A stretch of DNA of 64,000 bases from Streptomyces lincolnensis (GTDB lineage Bacteria; Actinomycetota; Actinomycetes; Streptomycetales; Streptomycetaceae): positions 372,001 to 436,000 of the forward strand of contig NZ_JAIHON010000004.1 of the NCBI RefSeq assembly GCF_021173675.1, in the 5' to 3' direction. The notes under the pieces are model-generated. The model was given only the letters and a program-made list of their open reading frames with translations, did not search any database and was not told where the DNA came from. Both the position numbers and the translations under genes were made by a program. Shown here one piece after another: positions 62,377 through 64,000 of this stretch; within the stretch, counting starts at the first letter, position 1, and the number at the start of each line of letters is the position of its first letter.

Positions 62377-63018
62377 ATGAGGGGCGAACCCAGTTGCCCG
62401 AAGTGTGGTGGCCGGGTCAGGGCTCCCGGACTCTTCGCCGACACCTGGCAGTGCGATGTGCACGGCGCCGTGCATCCGGTGCAGCCGGTGATACCACCCA
62501 GCGTCGAGGCCCTCGGCGTCGTCGTGCACCGCACTCAGGTGCCCGTGTGGATGCCGTGGCCGCTGCCGGTCGGCTGGCTGTTCACGGGCGTGGCCTGCGC
62601 GGGCGACGACCGCAGCGGCGGCCGTGCCACGGCGGTGGCGTGCACCGGGCCCGGACCGCTCGGCGGCATGGGCGAACTGATCCTGGTCGCCGAGGAGCTC
62701 GGCGTCGGCCTCGGTGCGCGGTACGCCGGCATCGACGGGCCCGACCCGGGGCCGTACATGAGCGTGGAGAAGCCGCCCCAGGCCAAGGTCCTGGCCGCGG
62801 GCCGGCCGACTCCGCTGTGGCATGTGTCCGGGGCGCCCGACGACCGGGCGGTCTTCGCGGGCGAGGCCTTGGGGCTGTGGCTGTGGGCCGTGGTGTGGCC
62901 CGAACAGTCCGGGCTGCTGATGTACGACGAGCTGGTGCTGACGGATCTGCGCGACGCGGGGGCCGAGGTGGAACTGGTGCCCTGTGGGGCGCTGTCGCCG
63001 CGCCTGCTGAAGCCGTAG
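62377..63018 (+). CDS. DUF6758-type protein with N-terminal zinc ribbon, 213 aa
   Basis: ATG 62377; the ribosome site is weak. N-terminal CPKCGGRV and WQCDVHG supply Cys-Cys...Cys-His for a small zinc knuckle. The rest (VPVWMPWPLPVGWLFTGVACAGDD, GELILVAEELGVGLGARYAGIDGPDPG, PTPLWHVSGAPDDRAVFAGEALGLWLWAVVWPE) is conserved in streptomycetes as a hypothetical. The Trp/Pro-rich strand pairs suggest a compact soluble domain. Function unknown. Precedes the PHP gene on the same strand. Confidence 0.75.
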   Translation: MRGEPSCPKCGGRVRAPGLFADTWQCDVHGAVHPVQPVIPPSVEALGVVVHRTQVPVWMPWPLPVGWLFTGVACAGDDRSGGRATAVACTGPGPLGGMGELILVAEELGVGLGARYAGIDGPDPGPYMSVEKPPQAKVLAAGRPTPLWHVSGAPDDRAVFAGEALGLWLWAVVWPEQSGLLMYDELVLTDLRDAGAEVELVPCGALSPRLLKP

Positions 63019-63040
63019 CGCTCCCCGGAGTAGGGGGCGC
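63018..63040 (+). terminator. Hairpin after the DUF6758 gene
   Basis: GCGCTCCCC (63018-63026) pairs with GGGGGCGC (63033-63040) with one bulged T; TTTT follows at 63048. Confidence 0.55.
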
Positions 63041-63142
63041 TGAGCAGTTTTGGGTGTGACCGGGACATCGGAAAATCCGGTTATCCTTGAGCGTCCCGCT
63101 TCTGTGAGCGCCCTGTTCCCTCTGGTGTCTGGAGTCCGCCGC

Positions 63143-64000
63143 GTGCGCATCGATCTGCACTGCCACTCCACCGCCTCCGACGGTACGGACACCCCCGCCG
63201 AGCTGGTGCGGAACGCTGCCGCCGCCGGGCTGGACGTCGTGGCGCTGACCGATCACGACACCACCCGTGGCTATGCCGAGGCGGTCGCCGCGCTGCCCGC
63301 GGGGCTGACGCTGGTGACCGGGGCGGAGCTGTCCTGTCGTATCGACGGCGTCTCCCTGCACATGCTGGCCTACCTGTTCGATCCCGAGGAGCCGACGCTG
63401 CTGGCCGAGCGGGAGCTGGTGCGGGACGACCGGGTGCCTCGGGCGCGGGGGATGGTCGCCAAGCTCCAGGAGCTGGGTGTGCCGGTGACGTGGGATCAGG
63501 TGGCGCGGATCGCCGGGGACGGCTCCGTGGGCCGGCCTCATGTGGCGACCGCGCTCGTCGAACTCGGGGTCGTACCGAGTGTGAGCGACGCCTTCACGCT
63601 GGACTGGCTGGCCGACGGCGGCCGGGCGTACGTGGAGAAGCACGAGACGGATCCCTTCGAGGCGATCCGCCTGGTGAAGGCGGCGGGCGGCGTCACGGTC
63701 TTCGCTCATCCCGGCGCGAGCAAGCGGGGGCGGACGGTTCCGGAGTCCGCGATCGTCGAGATGGCCGCGGCCGGGCTCGACGGCATCGAGGTCGACCACA
63801 TGGACCACGACCCGGACACACGGGCACGGCTGCGGGGGCTCGCGGCCGAGCTCGGGCTGCTGACGACGGGGTCCTCCGACTACCACGGCAGCCGCAAGAC
63901 GGTCGCCCTCGGCGAGTACACGACGGATCCCGAGGTCTACGGCGAGATCACGCGGCGGGCGACGGGCGCGTTCCCGGTGCCGGGGGCCGGGGGAGCGTGA
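63143..64000 (+). CDS. PHP-domain phosphoesterase (RNase AM/TrpH type), 285 aa
   Basis: GTG 63143 (MRIDLHCHSTASDGTDTP) with TGGAG 8 nt upstream; the frame to 63050 adds a non-conserved stretch. PHP metal motifs in order: HCHSTASDG, ALTDHDT, GAELSC, FAHPG (about residue 190) and SSDYHG. Related YciV/TrpH enzymes act as 5'-3' exonucleases or 3',5'-bisphosphate nucleotidases. The TGA is the last codon of the window, so the gene is complete. Confidence 0.88.
   Translation: MRIDLHCHSTASDGTDTPAELVRNAAAAGLDVVALTDHDTTRGYAEAVAALPAGLTLVTGAELSCRIDGVSLHMLAYLFDPEEPTLLAERELVRDDRVPRARGMVAKLQELGVPVTWDQVARIAGDGSVGRPHVATALVELGVVPSVSDAFTLDWLADGGRAYVEKHETDPFEAIRLVKAAGGVTVFAHPGASKRGRTVPESAIVEMAAAGLDGIEVDHMDHDPDTRARLRGLAAELGLLTTGSSDYHGSRKTVALGEYTTDPEVYGEITRRATGAFPVPGAGGA

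Overview
The window is 64 kb of very GC-rich, gene-dense, strongly codon-biased DNA. Frequent GTG/TTG starts, Mrp, TatB, MshB (mycothiol), DapC/DapE, actinobacterial small proteins and Streptomyces-type dispersed intergenic palindromes point to the core chromosome of a Streptomyces. I see no tRNA, rRNA, CRISPR array, prophage, insertion sequence, or block of foreign composition.

Layout. 1-1 kb: end of a probable succinate-dehydrogenase-linked membrane gene and a coiled-coil protein, leftward. 1.3-6.3 kb: an LpqW-like solute-binding lipoprotein, a small lipoprotein and TypA. 7-26 kb: three complete five-gene oligopeptide (Opp/Dpp/BldK-type) ABC importer cassettes, A (+), B (-) and C (+), 15 genes in all, with a VOC protein and a small secreted protein between them. 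A and C are close paralogues; B is a different lineage whose binding protein is anchored by a C-terminal membrane segment instead of a lipid. 26-30 kb: a DPP-IV-like peptidase, a tiny membrane protein, mshB and its coupled membrane partner. 30-36.6 kb: a peptidoglycan-binding membrane protein with a collagen-like cytoplasmic tail, then an ABC-2 exporter fused in one operon to a DesK/DesR-type two-component system. 36.6-44 kb: SirB1-like protein, GNAT, 7Fe ferredoxin, dapC, secreted protein, transglycosylase-like protein, dapE, LOG-family protein. 44-48 kb: FolP2-like protein, DivIVA-domain protein, 3-methyladenine glycosylase, enoyl-CoA hydratase, DUF3117, O-methyltransferase. 48-53 kb: ECF sigma - anti-sigma - HtrA protease - TatB. 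53-60 kb: Mrp, DUF1003 protein, MgtE-N/CBS protein, lipoprotein, CorA. 60-64 kb: SUFU-domain protein, MFS exporter, DUF6758 protein, PHP phosphoesterase.

The order typA/lpqW - mshB - fdx - dapC - dapE - LOG - folP2 - DivIVA - tag - DUF3117 - O-methyltransferase - sigE - rseA - htrA - tatB - mrp - MgtE-N - corA matches, from memory, the Rv1165-Rv1239 region of Mycobacterium tuberculosis. Most of the window is therefore an ancient actinobacterial backbone, with the Opp cassettes and the ABC/two-component operon as lineage-specific insertions.

The most unusual signals are: an O-methyltransferase whose conserved N-terminus can only be translated from ATT; a dispersed palindromic element found three times, each time in a gap between convergent genes, one copy lying inside a 208-bp unit with 25-bp perfect inverted ends; a decayed duplication of a permease 3' end inside importer C; paired strong hairpins behind the binding protein of importer A; and several clean palindromic operator candidates. 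I did not find a convincing wholly new system.
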